Part shown: piece by piece, positions 1 through 8,048 of the stretch
Layout: each line of letters starts with the position of its first letter
Numbering within the stretch: position 1 is the first letter of the stretch
Assembly (NCBI GenBank): GCA_016124855.1
Contig: WGMX01000028.1
Coordinates: forward strand, 124,001-188,000
Direction: 5' to 3'
Source of the DNA: Anaerolineaceae bacterium
Lineage (GTDB): Bacteria > Chloroflexota > Anaerolineae > Aggregatilineales > Phototrophicaceae
DNA: 64,000 nucleotides
Program-made: the position numbers and the translations under genes
Notes under the pieces: generated by a model
What the model saw: the letters and a program-made list of their open reading frames with translations, nothing else
Database searches by the model: none
Told to the model about the DNA's origin: nothing

Positions 1-224
1 TTTCCTATATAAGTGAGATACTGTTCTGGTAAAGACTTGTCTAATCCCCACTCACGCCTAAAAGCCGCCACAATTTCAGGATCATTCAGTGATTTTTCAG
101 GCAAGTTAGCCGACACTGGATCAGAAGGAACAGCATTCGCGATGATAAACGCCACCAGAGTTATGCCAATAATTAACGGGATCGCGAATAAAAATCGACG
201 AACAATATACAGATGAAGCGGCAT
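1..224 (-). CDS. ABC transporter permease, DppB/OppB type (N-terminal part, cut by window edge)
   Basis: The minus strand is open from an ATG at 224 to the window edge, giving 74 residues that begin MPLHLYIVRRFLFAIPLIIG. This is the usual start of the first permease of a peptide/nickel ABC transporter: a short cytoplasmic basic stretch, one long hydrophobic helix (about residues 9-31), then an extracytoplasmic segment ending EWGLDKSLPEQYLTYIG, which resembles the LGLDxPLxxQYxxxL motif of DppB proteins. A GAGGGT ribosome-binding site lies 8 bases upstream. It follows the binding-protein gene by 79 bp on the same strand, as in dppAB operons. The 3' part lies outside the window. Family assignment is firm; the substrate is inferred from the neighbour. 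Confidence 0.8.
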   Translation of the reverse strand, partial: MPLHLYIVRRFLFAIPLIIGITLVAFIIANAVPSDPVSANLPEKSLNDPEIVAAFRREWGLDKSLPEQYLTYIG

Positions 225-249
225 TGTGCGACCCTCAAACAATTAGATA

Positions 250-272
250 GGGGCGAACGCAATGTTCGCCCC
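250..272 (-). promoter_or_regulatory. Intercistronic stem-loop between binding protein and permease genes
   Basis: A perfect 9-bp inverted repeat (GGGGCGAAC / GTTCGCCCC) with a 5-base loop lies between the binding-protein stop (304) and the permease start (224). There is no T-tract after it on the minus strand, so it is unlikely to be a full terminator. Such hairpins between transporter genes typically protect the upstream mRNA from 3' decay or attenuate transcription, giving excess binding protein over permease. That role is inferred. Confidence 0.6.
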
Positions 273-303
273 CAATCATTACTCGGACAAACAAGAAACT
301 GGC

Positions 304-1905
304 TTACTCGACACGGCTCAATGTAGCAACATCAAGCAACCACTGCGGGTGACGGAAGACACCCTGAATGTCATTCTTATGGGCAACCTGAATACTGCCC
401 TGTAAGAAGGGGGCATATGGACCATTTGCTTGCCAGTAATCTTGCACCTGAGCAAACAACTTGACACGTTCATCGGGATTAACTTCGGAAAGTGCTTTAT
501 CACGAAGTTCCAACAAACTCGGTTCGGCATCCTTTTCTAACCACTGGACACGTGTACCACCATTGCGTCCCGGCAAGAAGTACAGATAATTGTCTGGATC
601 AAGGTAATCCGGCTGCCACCATACAAGGAAAAACCCAACATTGCCCGCACGAACCTTTTCAATGAAAGTGCCGATGTCGCCGGGAACTAACTTGACCTTA
701 ATACCAACCTCAGCCAAATCCGAAACAAATTTTTGTGCAAGTGTTTCGATATTCAGACCTTCTTGAGTATAGGTCGGATATTCTAGGGTGGTTTCAAACC
801 CATCCGGATATCCGGCTTCAGCCAAAAGCGATTTTGCTTTGTCAAGATCACGTGCAGGTGCTTTATCTGTCCCATAAGCAGCGAACATGCCAGCCGGAAG
901 CATGGCGGCAGGTGTAACAGCACCGGGGCCAGCTAGCTTACGAAAACCTTCATAATCAATTGCATATCGAACTGCTGATTCAACTTTAGGATCTGACAAT
1001 GGGCCGCTATATTCCTTGTTGCGATTCATAGCCAAATAGTACAAAGTGAACGCACCAGTGGTATAAACACTTAGTCCATCTGTGGCGTTGATTGCATCAA
1101 CTTGATCCGGTGTTACGCCTAATGCCACGTCAATGTCACCGGCTTCCAATGCAACTTTTTGCGCCGCAGCTTCAGGAATATTCTGATAAATCACCTTATC
1201 AAAGTAAGGTGCAGTACCCCAATAATTCGGGTTGCGAACTAAGACCAATTGGCTTTCTTTTTCGTAACTTTCCAAAATATAGGGACCGCTACCAGCCGAA
1301 CCACTGGCAAAGAACGCTTCTGCCTTGTCACTTGTGTCAGCATCAGCCGCATCAGAACCGCCCTGTTCCTTGATGACCTTGGAGTTAACAATGCTGAAAG
1401 GCCATGCAACCAATTTGGCAAGGATTGCCGGATCGGTGGCGTTCAACTTCAGGACAACAGTCGTCGCATCAGTAGCGCTTACATCAGCAATCGTCGCCGC
1501 TAAGAACGACGGATTACCTTTGATGTTCTGGAAGCGCTTAAATGAAAACACGACGTCATCGGCGGTTAGGGGTGTGCCATCAGAGAATTTAACATCATCT
1601 CGTAAATGAAATGTATAGGTCAAATTATCTTCAGAAACATCCCAGCTCTTAGCAATACGTGGCTCAAACTTATCGGCTGAATCGGCTGGAAAGGTTACTA
1701 ATGTATCGTAAGTCACCTGCAAGCTCATTATAGGCGTAGGTGAATACGACCGGGCAGGGTCAAAAGAATCTACAAATTCTGCCGAACCGACGACCAATAC
1801 CTTTTCATCTTGGGCGCGGGCGGCAGCCAAACTGAGTGCCATGGTGGTGAGCAGCACCAACAACAACGTCATCACACGCCGAGTCTTCAATCGCACAAGC
1901 ATCAT
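304..1905 (-). CDS. Peptide/oligopeptide ABC transporter substrate-binding protein (SBP family 5)
   Basis: This 533-residue protein captures peptides or similar ligands outside the membrane and delivers them to the permease encoded next. A signal peptide is clear: basic MLVRLKTRR, a hydrophobic run, then an AxA-type site near AAARAQ (about residue 31). The mature part has the family-5 pattern, including SFDPARSYSPTP near the N terminus, then AKSWDVSEDNLTYTFHLRD and the VKFSDGTPLTADDVVFSF segment, and length is normal for DppA/OppA. The start is the first ATG of an ATGATG pair, 7 bases after GGAAGGA. Oddity: there is no lipobox cysteine, so it is predicted to be soluble and secreted, not a lipoprotein. 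The ligand cannot be told from sequence, though a divergent Xaa-Pro-type peptidase next door fits peptide uptake. Confidence 0.9.
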   Translation of the reverse strand: MMLVRLKTRRVMTLLLVLLTTMALSLAAARAQDEKVLVVGSAEFVDSFDPARSYSPTPIMSLQVTYDTLVTFPADSADKFEPRIAKSWDVSEDNLTYTFHLRDDVKFSDGTPLTADDVVFSFKRFQNIKGNPSFLAATIADVSATDATTVVLKLNATDPAILAKLVAWPFSIVNSKVIKEQGGSDAADADTSDKAEAFFASGSAGSGPYILESYEKESQLVLVRNPNYWGTAPYFDKVIYQNIPEAAAQKVALEAGDIDVALGVTPDQVDAINATDGLSVYTTGAFTLYYLAMNRNKEYSGPLSDPKVESAVRYAIDYEGFRKLAGPGAVTPAAMLPAGMFAAYGTDKAPARDLDKAKSLLAEAGYPDGFETTLEYPTYTQEGLNIETLAQKFVSDLAEVGIKVKLVPGDIGTFIEKVRAGNVGFFLVWWQPDYLDPDNYLYFLPGRNGGTRVQWLEKDAEPSLLELRDKALSEVNPDERVKLFAQVQDYWQANGPYAPFLQGSIQVAHKNDIQGVFRHPQWLLDVATLSRVE

Positions 1906-2084
1906 AAATATCCTTCCCTTACATTGAGAAATAACGATGAGCTAGGTTCCATTTTGGATGCAACCCTCTTAACAAACGGTAATTGTAGACGGATATAACC
2001 ATCTCGGCAAACCAATTTTTTAGACCACTTTTTCGTGTTATATTTTGTGCACTTGCGCTCAATCATTTAGCAGTAGGTATTCAA

Positions 2085-3230
2085 ATGACTTTTAGTGATC
2101 GTATCCAGCGGTTTCAGAAAAGCATCGTCGGTAAGGTGGATGTTGTTTTCCTGCCGATAAGTACTGACCTTCAATATTTGACAGGTGTTCCGCGTGATAT
2201 ACCAAACTTCGGTGCAGTGATGCATCCCGGCGCATGGTTAGAAGGCGCATGGCTGACACCAGATGCGGAACCAGTCCTTTTACTTCCACGAATGACCGCT
2301 GAATTGGGTGGCTTAAATGAAATCAAGAACATTCAAATTCGTGTACTCGGTGACTGGGATGATCCTGCTAACCTTGTGCGCGATATTCTGAAAAGTCTCA
2401 ATGTACCCACCAATCCGCGTGTTGCTATCAGCAATCAGACAACCGGTGAAACAGTTGTTAACTTACAAAAGATTGTACCGGGAGCACAATTCCTGTCGGC
2501 TACTGACTTACTCCGCCCTTTACGTGTTATCAAATCTGAAGAAGAAATCGCTACTATGCGCCGTGCTGGTGCAATCACAGAAGCCGCTTTCGCCGATGTC
2601 ATCAAGGCATTACGACATGGGATGACCGAACTCGAAGTCATGTCTGAAGTTGATTATCAAATGCGTAAGCATGGTGCGCTTGGCCCGTCCTTCACAACAT
2701 CGTTTTATAACTCTGGCCCCAATCATCCACTGCGATTTGGGCAACGCCTAGAAACTTGGCCGCGTGTGCTAACGCCGCCGGTGTCCATCCTATTTGACTT
2801 CGGTGCCGTACTTGACGGTTTCTGCTACGACTATGGTCGCACCGTGTCCTTCGGTGAGCCGCCTGAAGAATTTCAACGGGTATATAAGCTGGTAATGGCT
2901 TCGCAAGCGGCAGGTATTGCTTCCCTAAAGGCTGGACAAGCTACAACATCACAGGTGGATGCTGCCGCGCGCAAAGTCATTGAAGACGCGGGTTACGGTG
3001 AAACCTTCCGGCATCGGCTCGGTCATGGCATTGGCATGGATGTACATGAACCACCCTTCTTGACCAAAGGGGATGAAACACTGCTTCAAGAAGGCATGTT
3101 GTTTACCATTGAACCGAGTATCACTCAATTCAACACCTTCTCGTCACGCGTCGAAGATGTGGTCGTCACGCGTCCCGACGGTGGCGAGCCACTGACTCGG
3201 GGTTACCAAGAACTCATTATTATTGACTGA
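2085..3230 (+). CDS. Xaa-Pro aminopeptidase-like M24 metallopeptidase
   Basis: The 381-residue protein has the creatinase-type N-terminal domain (about 1-145) and a C-terminal pita-bread M24 domain (about 155-378). All five metal ligands of the dinuclear site are visible: D238 and D249 in the FDFGAVLDGFCYDYG segment, H314 in GHGIGMDVHEP, E343 in FTIEPS and E357 in SRVEDVV. H321 is the usual second histidine. It should cleave the N-terminal residue from peptides with proline in second position, or act as a related prolidase in the cytoplasm. It is transcribed divergently from the peptide-binding protein gene (179 bp apart) and starts an operon with the RidA and luciferase-like genes, 14 bp and then a 4-bp overlap apart. 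Exact specificity within M24 is uncertain. Confidence 0.88.
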   Translation: MTFSDRIQRFQKSIVGKVDVVFLPISTDLQYLTGVPRDIPNFGAVMHPGAWLEGAWLTPDAEPVLLLPRMTAELGGLNEIKNIQIRVLGDWDDPANLVRDILKSLNVPTNPRVAISNQTTGETVVNLQKIVPGAQFLSATDLLRPLRVIKSEEEIATMRRAGAITEAAFADVIKALRHGMTELEVMSEVDYQMRKHGALGPSFTTSFYNSGPNHPLRFGQRLETWPRVLTPPVSILFDFGAVLDGFCYDYGRTVSFGEPPEEFQRVYKLVMASQAAGIASLKAGQATTSQVDAAARKVIEDAGYGETFRHRLGHGIGMDVHEPPFLTKGDETLLQEGMLFTIEPSITQFNTFSSRVEDVVVTRPDGGEPLTRGYQELIIID

Positions 3231-3244
3231 AGGCACGAAACTTC

Positions 3245-3640
3245 ATGACGGAACGGCAAAATATATCATCCGGTACAACGTGGGAAACTATCGCGGGTTT
3301 CTCACGCGCGGTACGCATCGGCAACGTCATCCATGTATCTGGCACAACTGCAACTGATGAAAATGGTCATGTCGTCGGCCTTAACGATCCTTATGTTCAA
3401 ACGAGTTACATCATTCGCAAAATTGAACATGCACTCCGCCAAGCGGGCGCTACTCTAACAGATGTCATTCGCACACGTATTTATATCACTGATGTTAGGC
3501 AGTGGGAGGTTGTCGCCAGAGCACATGGCGAATTCTTCAGTCAGATTCGGCCTGCCAATACCTTGGTTGAGGTCAGCGCTCTTGTGGGTGACGGTTATTT
3601 GGTTGAAATAGAAGCTGAAGCGGTCATTCAAACATTATGA
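3245..3640 (+). CDS. RidA/YjgF/UK114 family protein
   Basis: A 131-residue single-domain protein of the Rid family. Members hydrolyse reactive enamine/imine intermediates released by PLP enzymes, usually as trimers. Family marks visible are the VIRTRIYITDVRQWE segment, which carries the conserved arginine that binds the substrate carboxylate, the P-A-N-T-L-V-E-V segment, and VEIEAEAV with the C-terminal glutamate. It lies 14 bp after the peptidase and overlaps the next gene by 4 bp (ATGA), so it is probably translationally coupled. A RutC-like partner role for the luciferase-like enzyme downstream is possible but not shown. Confidence 0.88.
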   Translation: MTERQNISSGTTWETIAGFSRAVRIGNVIHVSGTTATDENGHVVGLNDPYVQTSYIIRKIEHALRQAGATLTDVIRTRIYITDVRQWEVVARAHGEFFSQIRPANTLVEVSALVGDGYLVEIEAEAVIQTL

Positions 3641-4632
3641 GATTCAGCCTACGATTCAATAATGATCATCCTGTAGCAAATTATGTTCGGTGGGCACAAA
3701 TCGCCGAAACGGTTGGCTTTGACCAATTCTGGGTCAGCGATGATTTGTTTTTCCGCAGCGCACCAGTTATCTTAACAGCTGTCGCGCTAGCAACTCAACA
3801 CATACAAATCGGCACATGCATTCTCAACCCATACACAATAAATCCTGCCGAAATCGCCATGATTTCCGCGACCTTGGATGAGGTATCTGGAGGACGATTC
3901 AACTTAGGCTTATCTTCGGGCGCGTCGGACTTTTTAAATTGGGTTGGTATTTCGGCTGACAAACCACGTACCGCTGTTGTCGAATCAGTCAGAGCAATTA
4001 ACAGACTCTTGTCGGGAAAACGCGCTCCAAAAAACGGCAATTTTCTCAAATGGACAGATGAAACCTATTTACGCTTCACCCCTGCGCGGCGCGTTCCGAT
4101 TTATATTGGCGCCATGAGTCCCAAAATGCTAGAAGAGATTGGACGAATTGCTGATGGCGGCTTGCCTTTGCTTTTTCCACCTGAGCATTACCAGAATGTT
4201 ATCCCCCATATTGACAAAGGTGCCCAAAGTGCAGGTCGTAATCTAGCTGATATTGATATAGCTGCTTGTATTTGGTGTTCGATCTCAGATGATAAATCTA
4301 GTGCTGACGATGTACTCGCTGAGAAAGTCGCCTATTACGGTCATGCATTTAGTGAAACTATTCTCACTCAAGTAGGTCTTGCTAAAGCCGATTTTGAACC
4401 CATCGAACGTGCCGTTATGACCGAAAATAATATCAATAAAGCGAAATCTCTGATCACTCCACAGATGCTCCAATTTGGTATCGCAGGAACCAGCGTCGAA
4501 CTTATTGAGCGGATAGAAAAACTTACTGTACTAGGCGTGAAACATCTCAGTTTCGGTCCTCCCCTTGGCCCAGATATTGACGCAGCCATACGTGTCATAG
4601 GTCAGGATGTCATTCCGCACTTCAGAAAATAA
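3637..4632 (+). CDS. Luciferase-like (LLM class) flavin/F420-dependent oxidoreductase
   Basis: A 331-residue TIM-barrel enzyme of the bacterial luciferase superfamily. The N-terminal FDQFWVSDDLFFRS segment, IQIGTCILNPYTINPAEIAM, and GGRFNLGLSSGASDFL match the family, with closest feel to methylene-tetrahydromethanopterin-reductase-like members that use F420 or FMN. The start ATG overlaps the ridA stop. It is the last gene of the peptidase-RidA-LLM operon; 190-210 bp without a gene follow. The substrate is unknown. A link to RutA-like pyrimidine breakdown was considered because of the RidA neighbour, but no RutB, RutD or RutF gene is present here. Confidence 0.82.
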   Translation: MRFSLRFNNDHPVANYVRWAQIAETVGFDQFWVSDDLFFRSAPVILTAVALATQHIQIGTCILNPYTINPAEIAMISATLDEVSGGRFNLGLSSGASDFLNWVGISADKPRTAVVESVRAINRLLSGKRAPKNGNFLKWTDETYLRFTPARRVPIYIGAMSPKMLEEIGRIADGGLPLLFPPEHYQNVIPHIDKGAQSAGRNLADIDIAACIWCSISDDKSSADDVLAEKVAYYGHAFSETILTQVGLAKADFEPIERAVMTENNINKAKSLITPQMLQFGIAGTSVELIERIEKLTVLGVKHLSFGPPLGPDIDAAIRVIGQDVIPHFRK

Positions 4633-4841
4633 AGATAAACAATCGGTCACGCTACGCAAAACTTAAGTCCTTGGGCTAAATCTTGCGCTGTATTACCGAA
4701 AAAGGTATCCTGAAAGTGATATTCGATACCAGCCTTTACTGTCAACAATTTTGTCAATGAGTGTGTAAATATAATCTCGTTCGAATTGGCACTCGTTACT
4801 CTTTGTGTAATTATCACATCTAAATGGAAGTAAGCTGTTTG

Positions 4842-5810
4842 ATGAAAGTAACATCGCTTGGTAAATTTCGCTCCCTCCAGCAGTGCAGCCGTCCCGGAGG
4901 GTCGTTTGCAATTCTCGCAGCCGATCATCGGGGCAACTTGCGCGAAGCTCTCCAACGCCATTCGAGTGAACAAATCACCGATGAAATTCTCACAGACTTT
5001 AAGAGCACGATTATCAAACACTTATCAAATACGGGTAGCGCTGTATTGCTTGATCCCGAATACAGTATTGCGCAATTAATTGCTTCAAATATCGTCTCCG
5101 GTCAACGCGGCCTCTTGGTGGGGATTGAAAAAACCGGTTACTCCGGTGATCTCAACGCCCGCGAAAATTCTTTTCTACCCGAATGGGGAGTTGCCAAAGC
5201 CAAACGGTTAGGTGCGACGGGCATTAAACTACTTGTACATTATCATCCCGACTCCCCTACTGCTTCACAAATCGAATCGCTTGTGTCTCAAGCCGTAGAA
5301 GATTGTAAAACGAACGAAATCCCACTGTTCTTAGAGCCACTCAGCTATTCATTGGATCCAAATCAAAAGAAACTCGTGTCAGCCGAGCGTCGTGCGGTTG
5401 TCATTGAAAGTGCGAAACGCTTCTCCAAGCTTGGCATCGATATTTTAAAAGCAGAATTCCCGCTTGATATTGACGTGGACATAAATGAAACCGATTGGGA
5501 AGAGGCCTGCGCCGAACTTTCCGCTGCTTGTACAGTGCCATGGATTTTATTATCTGGTGCAACCAATTATGAAACGTACCTGCGCCAAGTCACCGCAGCC
5601 TGTAAGAATGGCGCATCCGGCGTGGCGGTTGGACGAGCTGTTTGGCAGGAAGCAATTCCCCTTAAAGGTTCCAAACAGGAAACTTTTGTGACCGACACGG
5701 CTTACCGCAGGATGGAACGAATCACCGCGATTTGTGATGGTCTTGCACGTCCTTGGACAGATTTCTATTGTGTTCCAGAACCTACGGCATCTTGGTACAT
5801 CAACTATTGA
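4842..5810 (+). CDS. Class I aldolase, LacD/YihT family (tagatose-1,6-bisphosphate or sulfofructose-1-phosphate type)
   Basis: A 322-residue Schiff-base aldolase. Family features are AILAADHRGNLR near the N terminus (AxDxR signature), the LLDPEYS segment, GIKLLVHYHPD, and DILKAEFPLD with the likely Schiff-base lysine K203. The C-terminal GASGVAVGRAVWQEA is the phosphate-binding end of the barrel. I chose the ATG at 4842 because GGAAG lies 11 bases upstream; an in-frame ATG at 4824 has no ribosome-binding site. It would cleave a ketohexose (bis)phosphate to dihydroxyacetone phosphate and a three-carbon aldehyde. The next gene is a GlmS/AgaS-like SIS protein, which points to amino-sugar breakdown. 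The choice between tagatose and sulfoquinovose pathways cannot be made from sequence alone. Confidence 0.82.
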   Translation: MKVTSLGKFRSLQQCSRPGGSFAILAADHRGNLREALQRHSSEQITDEILTDFKSTIIKHLSNTGSAVLLDPEYSIAQLIASNIVSGQRGLLVGIEKTGYSGDLNARENSFLPEWGVAKAKRLGATGIKLLVHYHPDSPTASQIESLVSQAVEDCKTNEIPLFLEPLSYSLDPNQKKLVSAERRAVVIESAKRFSKLGIDILKAEFPLDIDVDINETDWEEACAELSAACTVPWILLSGATNYETYLRQVTAACKNGASGVAVGRAVWQEAIPLKGSKQETFVTDTAYRRMERITAICDGLARPWTDFYCVPEPTASWYINY

Positions 5811-5857
5811 TATTAAAGGTCAGAAAAGCACCTATATCGACTTAAGAAAGTTAAATT

Positions 5858-6895
5858 ATGCTTCACATTGAACGCGAAATCGCCGAACAACCGGCACTCA
5901 TCGGCAATCTTCTAGACCGTGAGTCAGAAACGGCTGGGAAAATTGCGAACGCCATTCGTGAATTTGACCCGACTTTTATTCACATTGCCGCCCGTGGCAC
6001 ATCAGACAATGCCGCCCGTTACGCTCAATACGCTTTCGGCATACATGCCCATTTACCTGTAGCGCTTGCCACACCATCTATTCATACGTTATACGAAACA
6101 ACGCCTAAACTCAGTCGCGCTTTAGTCATTGGTATTTCGCAATCAGGAAAATCTGAAGATGTTTGCAAAGTTATTACGGATGCGCGCGAACAAGGCGCAT
6201 TGACCGTGGCAATCACCAATGCCCCTGAGTCCCCATTGGCACAGGCCGCACAATTCCACTTAAACGTCATGACTGGCCCGGAACTCAGCGTAGCGGCTAC
6301 CAAAACATATACCGCACAACTCACCGCAATCGCCATGCTGATGACTGCGCTGGTTGATGAAGCTGAATTAACAGATTCATTAAACAGATTGCCCGATTTC
6401 ATCAGCGAAACATTATCATTATCTGATGACATTGCAACTTGGGCACAGCGTTACCGCTATATGGAGCGTCTAGTCACCATTGGGCGTGGATACAATTACT
6501 GCACCGCATTTGAAATTAGCTTAAAGATCAAAGAATTATGCTACATTAGCGGCGAGGGTTATAGCGAAGCAGATTTCCGACATGGGCCTTTTGCATTGAT
6601 TGACCCGGGTTTCCCAGTCTTTGTAATCGCACCGAGTGGTAAGACATTGCCCACGTTAACTGACTTTGTTTCAAAATTAGCCGAGCGACAAGCTGAAACA
6701 TTGATTATTTCAAATGATCCTTTTCTATTGTCACAAGGACAAAAGAAAATGCCGCTCCCTGCATCCTTACCCGAATGGTTATCCCCGGTCGCTGCCGTCA
6801 TTCCGGGGCAGATTTTCGCAATGCAGCTTGCATTAGAAAAAGGTCATGCTGTAGATGCGCCACGCGGACTTAATAAAGTGACTGTCACAAGATAA
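5858..6895 (+). CDS. SIS-domain sugar-phosphate isomerase/deaminase (GlmS C-terminal-like, AgaS/NagB-II type)
   Basis: The 345-residue protein is equivalent to the isomerase half of glucosamine-6-phosphate synthase without the glutaminase domain. SIS domain 1 (about 35-165) has ARGTSDNAARYA, GISQSGKSEDV and SVAATKTYTAQL. SIS domain 2 (about 200-330) has GRGYNYCTAFEISLKIKEL and EADFRHGPFALI. The C terminus DAPRGLNKVTVTR mimics the GlmS tail that closes the active site. Free-standing forms usually deaminate an amino-sugar 6-phosphate to a ketose 6-phosphate. It follows the aldolase by 47 bp. I infer amino-sugar catabolism, with the hexosaminidase and kinase at 19-25 kb as possible suppliers. 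Confidence 0.85.
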   Translation: MLHIEREIAEQPALIGNLLDRESETAGKIANAIREFDPTFIHIAARGTSDNAARYAQYAFGIHAHLPVALATPSIHTLYETTPKLSRALVIGISQSGKSEDVCKVITDAREQGALTVAITNAPESPLAQAAQFHLNVMTGPELSVAATKTYTAQLTAIAMLMTALVDEAELTDSLNRLPDFISETLSLSDDIATWAQRYRYMERLVTIGRGYNYCTAFEISLKIKELCYISGEGYSEADFRHGPFALIDPGFPVFVIAPSGKTLPTLTDFVSKLAERQAETLIISNDPFLLSQGQKKMPLPASLPEWLSPVAAVIPGQIFAMQLALEKGHAVDAPRGLNKVTVTR

Positions 6896-6947
6896 GTAAA
6901 ATTGCATAAAATAGACTATCGGCCTGCGAATAAAACTGACGGCAACT

Positions 6948-8018
6948 ATGACAGATAAAAAAGTTTGCAAAGCATGTGAAAAGCTAAACGATGTCAATGC
7001 GACGGTGTGTGCCTATTGCAATACTCCGTTTCAAGCAATGTCGCAATCGCTAACGACTTCGCATGTTCCTCCCCCACCACCTAATAACCAATTTACACCA
7101 GAACGTGTTATACAACTGACCGGGCTATATGCTGATTTAATCGTATTTCAAATTGCGAACTTTGAACAGCCGCTGCTCGTCAAGGTATCGGGTGATGCGG
7201 TAACTATTGGCCGCTATAGTCCGGGCGAAAAACCGCCGACAGTTGATCTAACCCCTTTTAACGGTAGTTTGATGGGCGTGTCGCGTCAGCACGCAATGAT
7301 TACAAAAGATGAAAGTGGATACAAAGTCAAAGACCTTTCCAGCACAAATGGGACGTGGCTCAACGAAGTTAGACTTCCAGCCCAAGAATTTAAACCGCTT
7401 CAATCCGGCGATATTCTGCGTCTTGGTCAGATCAACACCAGTGTGTATTTTCGGTTAAATCAAGCGAAAAATCCTTCGGAAACGTCACTAACACTTAGCA
7501 GCGATGTTGAGGATACTATTCCGCTAAAACTCACCGCAAAAAACCTTGAAACCATTTTGACCCCTTATTTGAAAGCGATAGAGGGCTTTCAAAAAGCCTG
7601 TGATGAAGTCATGTCGCAGCCGATATCTGAAGTACTATTCATCAGTATTGCCAAGGACACCGAAAAGGCGCAGATTGTTGTACGCACCAGCGGCCTGTTT
7701 CAAGCCTTCCGACTTCTCAGAATTAACATTGTCAGATGGCGCGAAATGCACCTCGAGACCATAAAGAAAATAAACGAAAATCCACCGGTCATATACCGTG
7801 ACTGGACTATTGAGCCGACTGCCAATTCTTCTGATGCAAGTGACGACCTACTGAAATTAGACAAGCAGCTCCGTGAATCGGCAATAGAACTGGCAAATGA
7901 AATTTTAGCTGACCTCGCCCCGCACAGAAACAAAGAAGATAATAAAATTCATATACCCAAGATACTACCCTTTATTCAACAACTTGCGCTCAGTCCGCTC
8001 AGACTCCTTCAGGATTAG
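6948..8018 (+). CDS. Zinc-ribbon FHA-domain protein
   Basis: A 356-residue cytoplasmic protein. It has an N-terminal zinc ribbon with C7/C10 and C21/C24, a proline-rich linker (about 40-50), then an FHA domain (about 84-168) with the phosphothreonine-binding residues G88-R89, S112-R-Q-H115 and S131-S-T-N-G-T-W. The C-terminal part (about 195-350) is helical and not recognised. FHA domains bind phosphothreonine peptides. The gene sits 30 bp before a serine/threonine kinase gene, so it probably reads out or recruits that kinase. No membrane segment is present. Confidence 0.85.
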   Translation: MTDKKVCKACEKLNDVNATVCAYCNTPFQAMSQSLTTSHVPPPPPNNQFTPERVIQLTGLYADLIVFQIANFEQPLLVKVSGDAVTIGRYSPGEKPPTVDLTPFNGSLMGVSRQHAMITKDESGYKVKDLSSTNGTWLNEVRLPAQEFKPLQSGDILRLGQINTSVYFRLNQAKNPSETSLTLSSDVEDTIPLKLTAKNLETILTPYLKAIEGFQKACDEVMSQPISEVLFISIAKDTEKAQIVVRTSGLFQAFRLLRINIVRWREMHLETIKKINENPPVIYRDWTIEPTANSSDASDDLLKLDKQLRESAIELANEILADLAPHRNKEDNKIHIPKILPFIQQLALSPLRLLQD

Positions 8019-8048
8019 ATACAAATATATTAACCAAATCGGGAACTT

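Noticed and set aside
2085..4632. Pyrimidine-degradation (Rut-like) operon suggested by RidA next to a luciferase-like enzyme.
   Set aside because: The luciferase-like protein is closer to F420-type members, a peptidase leads the operon, and no RutB, RutD or RutF homologue is present.
4647..5021. Minus-strand frame of 124 codons overlapping the aldolase start, ending in a protein-like AGIEYHFQDTFFGNTAQDL segment.
   Set aside because: Most of it lies opposite the well-supported aldolase gene and has no ribosome-binding site. Only the last 35-40 codons (4647-4760) look protein-like; they could be a remnant of a lost gene, but that cannot be shown here.
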